A stretch of 22,241 bases of DNA, from positions 1-22,241 of the forward strand of contig CAZFUY010000047.1 in NCBI GenBank assembly GCA_964522445.1, given 5' to 3'. Below are positions 1-8,289 of this stretch, in pieces (the stretch's first letter is position 1; each line of letters begins with the position of its first letter). This DNA comes from CAZFUY01 sp964522445 (GTDB taxonomy: Bacteria > Pseudomonadota > Gammaproteobacteria > SZUA-229). The notes under the pieces were generated by a model. It was not told the origin of the DNA. It saw nothing but the letters and a program-made list of their open reading frames with translations, and searched no databases. Made by a program: the position numbers and the translations under genes.

Positions 1-1016
1 GGTACAAAAACTTCATTCAGTGCCACACCTAAAATAGCAGGCTCATCAGGTGGGCGACCTGTATAGGTACTGTGATAAATCGGATCTTTACAATGAGTAA
101 TTTTTTCAATAGTAAAAACTGGGAATTTTTCTACTTCATTATAATAACCTGTGTGATCACCATAAGGGCCTTCTGCTGCCATTTCATCCGGGTATATAAA
201 ACCTTCTAAAACATATTCCGCAGAAGCAGGCACCTGTAAATCACTTAATTTGCATTCAGCTACTTCTGTTTTACTACCTCGTAATAAACCCGCAAAGGCA
301 TATTCAGATAAAGTATCGGGAACGGGTGTGACCGCAGCCAAAATTGTTGCTGGATCAGCACCTAAAGCAACAGCTACAGGAAAGGGTTCACCCGGGTGTT
401 TTTGCTGCCACTCTTTAAAATCCAGCGCACCACCTCGATGTGATAACCAGCGCATAATAACTTTATTTTTTGCTATCACCTGCTGGCGATAAATACCTAG
501 ATTCTGTCTTTCTTTATTTGGCCCTTTAGTCACCACTAATCCCCAGGTAATTAAAGGGGCAGCATCTTCAGGCCAACAGGTTTGTACTGGGATTTTAGAT
601 AAATCTACCTCATCTTTTTTTATTTCAATTTTCTGGCAATTAGCTTTTGAAATAACTTTTGGAGCCATATTTAAAACCTGTTTAAATATGGGTAGTTTTT
701 CCCAGGCATCTTTCATGCCTTTTGGTGGTTCTGGTTCTTTTAAAAAAGCTAATAATTTTCCAACTTCATGTAATGCTTCTACAGAATCTTCACCCATACC
801 CATAGCAACTCGTTTTGGTGTACCAAACAAATTAGCTAATACTGGAACAGTTGATCCTTTTACATTTTCAAATAATAATGCCGGACCCTGGGCTTTTAAA
901 GTTCGATCACATATTTCTGTTATTTCTAAATAAGGGTCAACTTCAAAACTAATGCGTTTTAATTCACCCTGTTGTTCAAGTTGTTTTATAAAGTCACGTA
1001 GATCTTTATATTTCAT
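1..1016 (-). CDS. ubiD: 4-hydroxy-3-polyprenylbenzoate decarboxylase UbiD, 3' end missing
   Basis: This is the prenylated-FMN-dependent decarboxylase that removes the carboxyl group from 4-hydroxy-3-polyprenylbenzoate in ubiquinone biosynthesis. The reading frame is open from an ATG at 1014-1016 to the left edge, giving about 338 of the roughly 490-500 residues usual for the family, so the C-terminal third is outside the window. The N-terminus MKYKDLRDFIKQLEQQGEL closely matches E. coli UbiD. Family stretches seen in order include GTPKRVAMGMG, KEPEPPKG, CWPEDAAPLITWGL, ERQNLGIYRQQ (cofactor-binding region), MRWLSHRGGALD, ALGADPATIL, EGPYGDHTGYYNE (active-site acidic region) and STYTGRPPDEPA. 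It starts 45 bp after the prlC stop codon on the same strand, so co-transcription is possible. The Shine-Dalgarno match is weak, but the start agrees with homologues. Confidence 0.95.
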   Translation of the reverse strand, partial: MKYKDLRDFIKQLEQQGELKRISFEVDPYLEITEICDRTLKAQGPALLFENVKGSTVPVLANLFGTPKRVAMGMGEDSVEALHEVGKLLAFLKEPEPPKGMKDAWEKLPIFKQVLNMAPKVISKANCQKIEIKKDEVDLSKIPVQTCWPEDAAPLITWGLVVTKGPNKERQNLGIYRQQVIAKNKVIMRWLSHRGGALDFKEWQQKHPGEPFPVAVALGADPATILAAVTPVPDTLSEYAFAGLLRGSKTEVAECKLSDLQVPASAEYVLEGFIYPDEMAAEGPYGDHTGYYNEVEKFPVFTIEKITHCKDPIYHSTYTGRPPDEPAILGVALNEVFV

Positions 1017-1061
1017 ATTGGTACGCCATTTATTTTTATTCTGTTTAAGCAGAACTTAGTT

Positions 1062-2954
1062 TTAAGTTAAACCACTATGTTTTAATAAGGAATTAATATC
1101 TGGTTTACGACCACGAAATTTTTTAAACAAATCCATTGCTTTTTCAGAACCACCCTTTTGCAGAATATTTGTTAAAAACGCTTCACCTGTTTCTCTATTA
1201 AAAATACCCTGTTGTTCAAATTTTGAAAAAGCATCAGCAGATAAAACTTCTGCCCACTTATAACTGTAATAACCTGCTGCATAACCACCTGCAAAAATAT
1301 GTGAAAAAGCATGCTGAAAACGATTAAATTCTGGTGGAATAACAACGGCTACTTTTTCTCTAACATCATCAAGTAATGTTTGAATAGTTTTAAAACCTTC
1401 TTTTCCATATTGCATATGTAGTTTAAAATCAAATATTGAAAACTCAAGCTGTCTTACCATAAACATGGCCGACTGAAAGTTTTTAGCTTTTATTAATTTA
1501 TTAAATAAGTCTTCAGGCAATGATTTACAGGTTTGATAATGAGATGAAACAAGTTGCAGACCTTCTTTCTCCCAGCACCAGTTTTCCATAAACTGACTGG
1601 GTAATTCAACCGCATCCCATTCTACTCCGCTAATTCCCGAAACAAATAATTGATCTACTTTGGTTAACATATGCTGTAAACCATGACCAAATTCATGGAA
1701 CAGTGTAGTAACTTCATTATGTGTTAACAGTGCAGGATCATCTCCAACTGGTGGTGTTAAATTGCATGTTAAATAGGCAACAGGTATTTGTACTTTGTCA
1801 CCACAAATCATTCGGCTAATACATTCATCCATCCATGCTCCACCACGTTTATTAGCTCTGGCAAATAAGTCCAGATAAAATTGCCCACAAACATCTCCCT
1901 GTTTATCTTTTATTTCATAAAACAATACATCTTTATGCCAGACATCTATATCTTTAATTTCTGTAATTTCAATTCCATATAAACGATTAACAATTTGAAA
2001 TAAACCATGAATCACTTCGGGGGCTGGAAAATAAGGTTTTAGTTCTTCCTGACTAATACCATATTCNNNNNNNNNNNNNNNNNNNNNNNNNNNNNNNNNN
2101 NNNNNNNNNNNNNNNNNNNNNNNNNNNNNNNNNNNNNNNNNNNNNNNNNNNNNNNNNNNNNNNNNNAATATTTCCTGCATAATATTTGAATTATCAAACT
2201 TACCTGCATCCGGCCCCTGATCTGATGCTCTTGTGCTAAAAGCTTCATACATTTCTTTACGTAAGTCACGATTATCTGCATACATCATTATTGCAAGATA
2301 AGAGGGCGCATCTAAAGTAAAAATCCAGCCCGGTGTTTTTTCTTTTTTTGCTTCCTGTTTACCCATAGCCTTAGCATAATCGGGAAGACCAGCTAAAGCA
2401 GATTCTTTACTAACATGCAGTTTCCATTCCTGGGTTGCATCTAAAACATTATGTTCATATTTTGTTTTAAGTGTGGAAAGTTCCTGCTTAAGTTTTTTGT
2501 ATTGTTGCTTTTTATTTTCATCCAGTGCTACACCACTGAGTTTAAATTTTAATAATGCATCTTCAACGCTTTTCTTTTGAGCAGAACCATAATTAGAAAA
2601 TTTATTACTTTGTTTAATTTTTTCATAGGCTTTATACAGTTCTTTATTCTGCGAAAGCTCTGTGGCGTATGCACTAAGTTTGGGAATACAGTTGTCATGG
2701 GCTATTCTTAATTCTTCTGAATTAACGACTGAGTTCATGTGACTAACTGGTGACCATATTCTGGATAATCGATTATCCATTTCTTCCAGTGGATGAATAA
2801 GTGTTTTCCAGCTTAAAGATTTTTGATCCTGGAGTAATTTTTTTAATTGCTGGCGATTTTCTTTTAAAACCTGATCAATAGCAGGTTCAATTAAATCAAC
2901 AGTAATTTCTGAAAATCTGGGAAGTGACGATATATCTAACAGGGGATTAGTCAT
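1062..2954 (-). CDS. prlC: Oligopeptidase A (M3 zinc metallopeptidase), interrupted by assembly gap
   Basis: Cytoplasmic M3-family zinc endopeptidase that degrades short peptides, including released signal peptides. The zinc-binding HEFGH motif is at 1683-1697, and the third ligand is the Glu of the downstream VELPSQFMENW segment. The N-terminus (MTNPLLDISSLPRFSEI) and C-terminal blocks (FSHIFAGGYAAGYYSYKWAEVL, GIFNRETGEAFLTNILQKGG) align with E. coli PrlC. A 100-N gap at 2067-2166 interrupts it. Read through, the frame gives 630 residues including 34 unknown. E. coli PrlC has about 82 residues in the matching interval, so the intact protein is probably near 678 residues, as in E. coli (680). 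The frame being open across the gap is therefore not evidence about gap length. It lies downstream of gyrB, separated by a palindromic repeat. Confidence 0.95.
   Translation of the reverse strand: MTNPLLDISSLPRFSEITVDLIEPAIDQVLKENRQQLKKLLQDQKSLSWKTLIHPLEEMDNRLSRIWSPVSHMNSVVNSEELRIAHDNCIPKLSAYATELSQNKELYKAYEKIKQSNKFSNYGSAQKKSVEDALLKFKLSGVALDENKKQQYKKLKQELSTLKTKYEHNVLDATQEWKLHVSKESALAGLPDYAKAMGKQEAKKEKTPGWIFTLDAPSYLAIMMYADNRDLRKEMYEAFSTRASDQGPDAGKFDNSNIMQEIXXXXXXXXXXXXXXXXXXXXXXXXXXXXXXXXXXEYGISQEELKPYFPAPEVIHGLFQIVNRLYGIEITEIKDIDVWHKDVLFYEIKDKQGDVCGQFYLDLFARANKRGGAWMDECISRMICGDKVQIPVAYLTCNLTPPVGDDPALLTHNEVTTLFHEFGHGLQHMLTKVDQLFVSGISGVEWDAVELPSQFMENWCWEKEGLQLVSSHYQTCKSLPEDLFNKLIKAKNFQSAMFMVRQLEFSIFDFKLHMQYGKEGFKTIQTLLDDVREKVAVVIPPEFNRFQHAFSHIFAGGYAAGYYSYKWAEVLSADAFSKFEQQGIFNRETGEAFLTNILQKGGSEKAMDLFKKFRGRKPDINSLLKHSGLT
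2067..2166. other. Assembly gap (100 Ns) inside prlC
   Basis: Exactly 100 consecutive Ns, the conventional placeholder for a scaffold gap of unknown or estimated size. Flanking codons read ...NIMQEI on the upstream side and EYGISQEELKPYF on the downstream side. Comparison with E. coli PrlC suggests that about 246 bp belong here, so roughly 150 bp more than the Ns represent are missing. All coordinates to the right of this point are provisional in the true chromosome. Confidence 0.97.
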
Positions 2955-3083
2955 AATTTATTTTTTATCTTTGAATTTAGCTGACCATTAAAATAAATTA
3001 CATAAGGATATAGTAATTTATAACGGAATTAAAAAGCTAATTAATAATTTAATGACTTTTAACATTTTTTTGCAGACGTTTAA

Positions 3084-3279
3084 AGTCAAAAGATTTATAA
3101 GCAAAAGAAAGCTCAGTTACTATGCTGTCATTCCTGCATGCTTCTAGCAGGAATCTAGTGACTTTAATATTAAGACCACTGGATCCCAGCTAGAAGCATG
3201 CTGGGATAACAGGATTTTAAATTAAAATTTTCTTTTGCTTTTAACCTTAAATCAAAAAATCAAACTTCCGCTTTTGACT
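3084..3279. repeat. Nested palindromic (MITE-like) repeat between gyrB and prlC
   Basis: The 334-bp gyrB-prlC spacer (2955-3288) has no gene and is dominated by this element. Two 36-bp arms, 3125-3160 and 3177-3212, are inverted copies with 30 of 36 matches around a 16-nt centre. Each arm also folds by itself: ATTCCTGC/GCAGGAAT on the left and ATCCCAGC/GCTGGGAT on the right. Outside them, AAGCAAAAGAAA (3099-3110) is inverted at 3229-3240, and AGTCAAAAG (3084-3092) is inverted at 3271-3279. The ATTCC...GGAAT stem type resembles widespread dRS3-like dispersed repeats, but that relationship is recalled rather than tested. It could also stop or stabilise the gyrB transcript. No T-run follows it. 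Confidence 0.75.
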
Positions 3280-3288
3280 AACTGGAAA

Positions 3289-5706
3289 CTAAGTATCGAT
3301 ATTCATAGCCGACAGGGCATTACTTTCTATAAATTCCCGACGTGGTTCAACCTGATCACCCATTAATGTGGTAAATACTTCATCAGCTGAAATAGCATCT
3401 TCTATACGCACCTGTAACATACGACGTGTTTCTGGATTCATGGTGGTATCCCATAACTGATCGGGATTCATTTCACCCAGACCTTTATAACGCTGGATAT
3501 TTAAACCTTTTTTAGCTTCTTCAAATAACCATGTAATGACTTCTGAAAAACGGCTAACTTGATGGGTTTTCTCGCCACGTTGAATATAAGCCCCTTCATT
3601 AAATAAACCATCTAATTTGTCGCTTAGCACTGCAATCATTAAATATTCAGGGGAAAGAAAAAATGTTTCATCTAGTACATAGTCATGATCCAGACCATGG
3701 ATTTGTTTAGTTAACTTAACACTATGAAAAGGCCCATCCACTGGTGGCTGCACAACAGCACTATATATAACACCCGATGTAGTAGTATCTTTTAATATTC
3801 TAATTAACTTATCAGACCATTGCTGGGTCTTTGTCTGGTCTTTTAAATCATCTTCGCGCAAAGAGGATAAGTTTGGTAACTGTTCAAGAATCTGTACTTC
3901 ATAACGTCGTGAAAGGCGTTTAATAACTATTTGTACGCTCATATAGGTTTTGGCCAGATCTTCTAAAGCCATTTCTGATATAGCGGGCGCGTCATTTTGT
4001 ACAAATAATTTTGAATTAGATAAAGCCAGTTGTAGCAAGTAGCTGTTTAATTCTTCATCATCTTTTACATAACGTTCCTGTTTACCTTTTTTTACTTTGT
4101 ACAAAGGAGGCTGGGCGATGTAGATATACCCCCTTTCAATAAGTTCTGGTACCTGGCGATAAAAGAAAGTCAGTAACAGGGTGCGGATATGAGAGCCATC
4201 CACATCAGCATCGGTCATGATAATAACCCGATGGTAACGCATTTTATCCGGGTTATATTCATCCTTACCTATGCCACAACCCAGTGCAGTAATTAAAGTA
4301 CCCACTTCTGCAGAAGCCAGCATTTTATCAAACCGGGCTTTTTCGACATTAAGAATTTTTCCTTTTAATGGCAAAATAGCCTGAGTGCGTCGATCACGAC
4401 CCTGCTTGGCCGAACCACCCGCTGAATCCCCTTCCACCAGATAAAGTTCAGATAAGGCAGGATCTTTTTCCTGACAGTCTGCTAATTTACCGGGTAAGCC
4501 GGCAATATCTAAAGCCCCCTTACGACGTGTCATTTCACGGGCTTTTCGTGCAGCTTCTCTGGCTCTTGCTGCGTCTACTATTTTACCTGTAATTATTTTT
4601 GCTTCAGCAGGTTTTTCTAATAAGAATTCCTGCAATTTCTCAGACACACAGGATTCAACAGCGGATTTAACTTCAGATGAAACCAGTTTATCTTTGGTTT
4701 GAGACGAAAATTTAGGATCAGGTACTTTCACTGATAACACGGCGGTTAAGCCTTCACGCGCATCATCACCCGTGGTATTAACTTTATTCTTTTTAGCCGT
4801 GCCTTCTTTTTCCATGTATTGATTCATACTACGTGTCAATGCACCACGAAAACCGGCTAAATGGGTTCCACCATCTCTTTGGGGAATATTATTGGTAAAA
4901 CAGAATATATTTTCCTGATAGGAATCATTCCACTGCATAGAGACTTCTACAGCAATGCCGTCTTTTTCAGCCAGGAAATGTAAAACAGTATCATGTAAGG
5001 GTGTTTTATTTTTATTTAAATGCTCTATAAATGAGCGAATGCCGCCTTCATAATCAAAAACATCTGTCTTACCACTTCGATCATCCGTAAGAACAATGCG
5101 CACACCTGAATTCAGAAAAGATAATTCACGCAGACGTTTAGACAAAATATCATAATGATATTCAATATTGGTGAAGGTTTTATCACTGGCCCAAAAATGA
5201 ATTTCAGTACCCGTCTTTTCAGTATCCCCTGTTACAGCCATAGGTTTAACAGGTTCACCATGACAATATTCTTGCTGATGAGTATGGCCATTTCTGTAAA
5301 TAGTCATTTTTAACTTTTCAGACAGGGCATTAACAACTGAAACACCTACACCATGAAGACCACCAGAAACCTTGTAAGAATTATCATCAAATTTACCGCC
5401 CGCATGAAGCACTGTCATAATAACTTCAGCGGCAGAAATACCCTCTTCTTTATGAATATCAACGGGAATACCACGGCCATTATCTGATACAGATATAGAT
5501 TCATCCGAATGGATACGAACATTAATTTCAGAGCAGTGACCAGCTAATGCTTCATCGATGGAATTATCCACCACCTCAAACACCATATGGTGTAATCCAG
5601 TACCATCATCCGTATCACCAATATACATACCAGGCCGTTTACGGACGGCTTCTAAACCTTTTAAAACTTTAATACTGGACGAGTCGTAAGAAGCTTCTTC
5701 GCTCAT
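3289..5706 (-). CDS. gyrB: DNA gyrase subunit B
   Basis: ATPase subunit of DNA gyrase, which with GyrA introduces negative supercoils. At 805 residues it matches E. coli GyrB (804). The GHKL ATPase domain carries the catalytic Glu (E44, in FEVVDN), DNGRGIP (75-81) and GGLHGVGVSVVNALS (115-129). The Toprim domain has EGDSAGGSAKQGRDRR and the DADVDGSHIRTLL metal site. The approximately 170-residue insertion found in Gram-negative GyrB lies after the Toprim core, and the tail QRYKGLGEMNPDQLW is canonical. Residues equivalent to E. coli D73, R136, D426 and K447 are conserved, so no known coumarin- or quinolone-resistance change is visible. GGGGA sits just upstream of the ATG as a ribosome-binding site. 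It follows recF after 154 bp and may have its own promoter. Confidence 0.98.
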   Translation of the reverse strand: MSEEASYDSSSIKVLKGLEAVRKRPGMYIGDTDDGTGLHHMVFEVVDNSIDEALAGHCSEINVRIHSDESISVSDNGRGIPVDIHKEEGISAAEVIMTVLHAGGKFDDNSYKVSGGLHGVGVSVVNALSEKLKMTIYRNGHTHQQEYCHGEPVKPMAVTGDTEKTGTEIHFWASDKTFTNIEYHYDILSKRLRELSFLNSGVRIVLTDDRSGKTDVFDYEGGIRSFIEHLNKNKTPLHDTVLHFLAEKDGIAVEVSMQWNDSYQENIFCFTNNIPQRDGGTHLAGFRGALTRSMNQYMEKEGTAKKNKVNTTGDDAREGLTAVLSVKVPDPKFSSQTKDKLVSSEVKSAVESCVSEKLQEFLLEKPAEAKIITGKIVDAARAREAARKAREMTRRKGALDIAGLPGKLADCQEKDPALSELYLVEGDSAGGSAKQGRDRRTQAILPLKGKILNVEKARFDKMLASAEVGTLITALGCGIGKDEYNPDKMRYHRVIIMTDADVDGSHIRTLLLTFFYRQVPELIERGYIYIAQPPLYKVKKGKQERYVKDDEELNSYLLQLALSNSKLFVQNDAPAISEMALEDLAKTYMSVQIVIKRLSRRYEVQILEQLPNLSSLREDDLKDQTKTQQWSDKLIRILKDTTTSGVIYSAVVQPPVDGPFHSVKLTKQIHGLDHDYVLDETFFLSPEYLMIAVLSDKLDGLFNEGAYIQRGEKTHQVSRFSEVITWLFEEAKKGLNIQRYKGLGEMNPDQLWDTTMNPETRRMLQVRIEDAISADEVFTTLMGDQVEPRREFIESNALSAMNIDT

Positions 5707-5733
5707 ATAAATCCCCTGAAATACAAGCGCTAA

Positions 5734-5862
5734 AGTATACCTTATTTATATGATTTATGGTGTTTTTTGATAAAGAATAAAGACACAAAGCACGATCCAC
5801 AAACGAACATAAATATTTTAATTTTTAGATAATATTAGAAGAGATGTATTTCACTATCTCTT
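5734..5862 (-). promoter_or_regulatory. recF-gyrB spacer: weak hairpin and possible gyrB promoter
   Basis: Reading leftward, the spacer starts at the recF stop with a 7-bp stem (AAGAGAT/ATCTCTT, 5839-5845 with 5856-5862, 10-nt loop). No U-tract follows, so it is at best a weak terminator. Near gyrB, a TATACT hexamer (complement of 5734-5739) lies about 28 bp before the gyrB ATG and could be a -10 box, but no good -35 is present at the proper distance. gyrB may be read both from the operon and from here. Confidence 0.3.
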
Positions 5863-6940
5863 ACAGATCTCTTTCTAAAACAGAACCATGTTCCACGTGG
5901 AACATTTTAGCTGACTGCCATGATTCTATATCCAGTTGACTGACTTCTATTGCCGAAACAAATAACTGAACATTCATTACAGAAAGCATATCCATCAATA
6001 TCTTTCGATTATCTTTATCCAGCTCAGCAGGTAAATCATCATAAATTAAAACACATGTTTTATTTGATGATTTAACAAACAACTCTAGTTGAGCCAGCTT
6101 TAATAACGCAACTAACTTTTTTTGCTGTCCTCTTGATATAGATGTTTGAGCCGACTTATTATCCAGCTTTATTTTAATATCTGCTCTATGTGGCCCTGAC
6201 TGGGTAAACCCCTTATCTTTATCTTTGAATAAGTTTCTTGAAAGATAATCCTGATAACCAAAATCATCAGACCAGCCACGTTTATATTCCAGCGTCACAA
6301 TATTATCTGGAAATAGTTTTACTGCGTTTCTACTTAGCACGGTATTTAACTGCTCTAAATAGAGACAGCGCATCTGCTCTATCTTTTCTGCATTTTCAAC
6401 CAGTAACTGATCCCATAAACAGCACAATTTATCTGACTGATGATGTCGCAGTGCTGCATTTCTTTGAGATAGTGCTTTTCTAAAGTCTTTCCATACCTGC
6501 ATAAATGAATGTTCCACGTGGAACACCCCCCAGTCCATATATTGCCTACGGTGTTCTGGGCCTGCTGAAATAAGGTGATGACTATCAGGATGCAAAGCAA
6601 TAACGGGGAGAAGGGTGGATAATTCAGCTATTTTATTAATATTTTGCTTATTGATACGAATAGTCTGTTGTTGAAGACTTTTTTGAATACCTAACAGAGA
6701 TTCTTTTCCATCATTAAAAACATTAGAGACTAATCTAAAATAATCTTCATCATACATAATCAGATCTTTAGTATGGCTACTACGAAAAGAACGCCCATAA
6801 CTAAGATAAAAGATGCTTTCCAATAAACTTGTTTTTCCGGCAGCATTAATGCCCGTTATAATATTTAAAGCTGCATCAGGCTGTATGACAACATGATGCA
6901 AATTTCGAAATTGTGTAATTTCAAGAGAGGTAAGACTCAT
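5861..6940 (-). CDS. recF: DNA replication and repair protein RecF
   Basis: SMC-like ATPase that acts with RecO and RecR to load RecA at single-strand gaps and stalled forks. It has 359 residues, the usual family length. Walker A is GINAAGKTS (30-38), the ABC signature is SRGQQKK near residue 270, and Walker B is VLIYDDLPAELD near 297-308. The block DWGVFHVEHSF is the family DWGxFH region. Two FHVEH pentapeptides (140-144 and 347-351) are encoded by perfect parS palindromes, so these residues may be kept partly for DNA-level reasons. The gene starts 26 bp after dnaN. A hairpin covers the junction and suggests translational coupling. Confidence 0.97.
   Translation of the reverse strand: MSLTSLEITQFRNLHHVVIQPDAALNIITGINAAGKTSLLESIFYLSYGRSFRSSHTKDLIMYDEDYFRLVSNVFNDGKESLLGIQKSLQQQTIRINKQNINKIAELSTLLPVIALHPDSHHLISAGPEHRRQYMDWGVFHVEHSFMQVWKDFRKALSQRNAALRHHQSDKLCCLWDQLLVENAEKIEQMRCLYLEQLNTVLSRNAVKLFPDNIVTLEYKRGWSDDFGYQDYLSRNLFKDKDKGFTQSGPHRADIKIKLDNKSAQTSISRGQQKKLVALLKLAQLELFVKSSNKTCVLIYDDLPAELDKDNRKILMDMLSVMNVQLFVSAIEVSQLDIESWQSAKMFHVEHGSVLERDL
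5889..5904. promoter_or_regulatory. parS: parS centromere site 1
   Basis: The perfect 16-bp palindrome TGTTCCACGTGGAACA is identical to the Pseudomonas-type form of the widely conserved parS sequence bound by chromosomal ParB. The palindrome extends to 18 bp (A...T at 5888 and 5905). It lies in the 3' end of recF, encoding FHVEH at residues 347-351. A parB gene in this window (18838-19725) would supply the cognate protein. Confidence 0.92.
6510..6525. promoter_or_regulatory. parS: parS centromere site 2
   Basis: Second perfect copy of the 16-bp TGTTCCACGTGGAACA palindrome, 621 bp from the first and inside recF at residues 140-144 (FHVEH). Both copies are in the same reading frame of recF, so they give the same pentapeptide. 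Two close sites on the gyrB side of the origin would let ParB load and spread here. Confidence 0.92.
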
Positions 6941-6971
6941 TTAGTACTCGATAACAACCTGGAGTACTAAA
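6940..6971 (-). promoter_or_regulatory. dnaN-recF junction hairpin (translational coupling)
   Basis: In the leftward mRNA, UUUAGUACUC and GAGUACUAAA form a perfect 10-bp stem (6962-6971 with 6940-6949) around a 12-nt loop. The left arm contains the dnaN UAG stop codon. The right arm holds the only purine-rich stretch just ahead of recF (GAG) and ends on the A of the recF AUG. A ribosome finishing dnaN would open the stem. This is an inference from the sequence; weak, coupled recF translation is in keeping with the low RecF level known in E. coli. Confidence 0.65.
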
Positions 6972-8067
6972 GCCTCATAGGCATAATGACATATTTTGCA
7001 TGAGGCTCATCAGGAAAAGATAACAGGCAACTGCTGTTTGAATCTTTAATTACGCCCTGAATAATTTCTTTATTCGATGTATTTAATACATCCAGCATAT
7101 AATTTACGTTAAAACCAATTTCAATAGGGTCACCCGTATAATTTACTTCTACTTCAATATCCGCTTCTTCCTGGTCTGGATTTTGTGCCTGAAGTTTTAA
7201 TAAATTATCATTCATTATTACCCGTATACCCCGGTATTTTTCATTGGATAATATTGATGCCCGTACCAACGCCTGTTTAAGTGATTCTTTATCTGCGGTA
7301 ATAACATTACCCTCTGCATCAGGCATAACCCGTTTGTAGTCAGGGAATCGACCATCAATTAATTTAGAGGTAAAACGTTGATCCCCTAATTCACATTGAA
7401 TATGGTTATTACCTAAAACAATTTTTATAAGCTCATCTGAATCAGATAATAAACGCTGTAGTTCAGAAACACCTTTTCTGGGAATAATAACCTGCTTGCT
7501 ATCCGCTAATTCACTGTCTATTTGTTTTTCACAGTAGGCTAGCCTGTGTCCATCTGTTGCTACAGTTCGTATCACACCTGAAGCAACTTCCATCATTAAT
7601 CCATTTAGATAATAACGAACATCCTGTTGAGCCATAGCAAAGGATGTTTTTTCTATCAGTTCTTTGAGTATGTTCTGTGGAATACTAAATTCATAAACGC
7701 TGGTAATTTCATCCAGTGCAGGAAAATCAGAAGCGGGTAGAGTAGTGAGCGTAAATCGACTACGAGCTGATTTTATAATGGCTCTATCAGAATCAATATC
7801 AATACTAATAACAGCTTCATTGGGTAAAGATTTTGTTATATCCAGTAGTTTTTTAGCAGGTAATGTTATTTCACCTGTGTCATCAACCATTTGCTGAATT
7901 TTAGAAATTAGTTCAATTTCTAAATCTGTTGCCGTTAAGCTTAATTCATTATCACTGGCTTTAATTAAAACATTAGCCAGAGCAGGAAGTGTTTGGCGTT
8001 TTTCAACAGCCCCTATTACCTGTTGGAGAGGGGTGAGTAAATCTTCCCGTAGGATTTTAAATTTCAT
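6967..8067 (-). CDS. dnaN: DNA polymerase III beta sliding clamp
   Basis: Ring-shaped processivity clamp that tethers DNA polymerase III and other partners to DNA. The 366 residues match the E. coli length. The N-terminus MKFKILREDLLTPLQQVIGAVEKRQTLP and the C-terminus SFPDEPHAKYVIMPMRL are characteristic; the C-terminal MPMRL lines the protein-binding cleft. Internal blocks TLPASDFPALD, YYLNGLMMEV, ATDGHRLAYCE and LIDGRFPDYKRVMP are also standard. TAGGATAC just upstream of the ATG is a good ribosome-binding site. It lies between the candidate origin and recF. Its stop codon is inside the dnaN-recF hairpin. Confidence 0.98.
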   Translation of the reverse strand: MKFKILREDLLTPLQQVIGAVEKRQTLPALANVLIKASDNELSLTATDLEIELISKIQQMVDDTGEITLPAKKLLDITKSLPNEAVISIDIDSDRAIIKSARSRFTLTTLPASDFPALDEITSVYEFSIPQNILKELIEKTSFAMAQQDVRYYLNGLMMEVASGVIRTVATDGHRLAYCEKQIDSELADSKQVIIPRKGVSELQRLLSDSDELIKIVLGNNHIQCELGDQRFTSKLIDGRFPDYKRVMPDAEGNVITADKESLKQALVRASILSNEKYRGIRVIMNDNLLKLQAQNPDQEEADIEVEVNYTGDPIEIGFNVNYMLDVLNTSNKEIIQGVIKDSNSSCLLSFPDEPHAKYVIMPMRL

Positions 8068-8135
8068 TGTGTATCCTAATTATTATTTAATATATATATA
8101 TAATATTAATATCTATTATTAAGCCCACTTTTTTC

Positions 8136-8144
8136 TGTGGATAA
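8136..8144 (-). promoter_or_regulatory. DnaA box 1
   Basis: TGTGGATAA, the exact complement of the consensus TTATCCACA. It lies 11 bp from the AT-rich tract on the dnaN side of the spacer. Confidence 0.85.
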
Positions 8145-8233
8145 ATACGATATTTTTAATAAAATCAATACCTTAAGCTTAATTCAATGGTTTAATTTAA
8201 TCTTTAAAACATTGCTGTAAACTGTAGATAGAT

Positions 8234-8242
8234 TGTGGATAA
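8234..8242 (-). promoter_or_regulatory. DnaA box 2
   Basis: TGTGGATAA, a perfect 9-mer in the same orientation as box 1 and 98 bp from it start to start. Confidence 0.85.
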
Positions 8243-8280
8243 GTCAGTTTGTAAAACTTGTACCCGGCTCTACGCCCATG

Positions 8281-8289
8281 TTATCCACA
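8281..8289 (+). promoter_or_regulatory. DnaA box 3
   Basis: TTATCCACA, a perfect 9-mer inverted relative to boxes 1 and 2. It is 9 bp beyond the dnaA stop codon. Confidence 0.85.

Noticed and set aside
250..933. Two plus-strand frames of about 80 codons (250-492 and 688-933)
   Set aside because: They lie opposite clear ubiD coding sequence and resemble no protein.
3289..5706. Antibiotic-resistance changes in gyrB
   Set aside because: Residues equivalent to E. coli D73, R136, D426 and K447 are all wild type.
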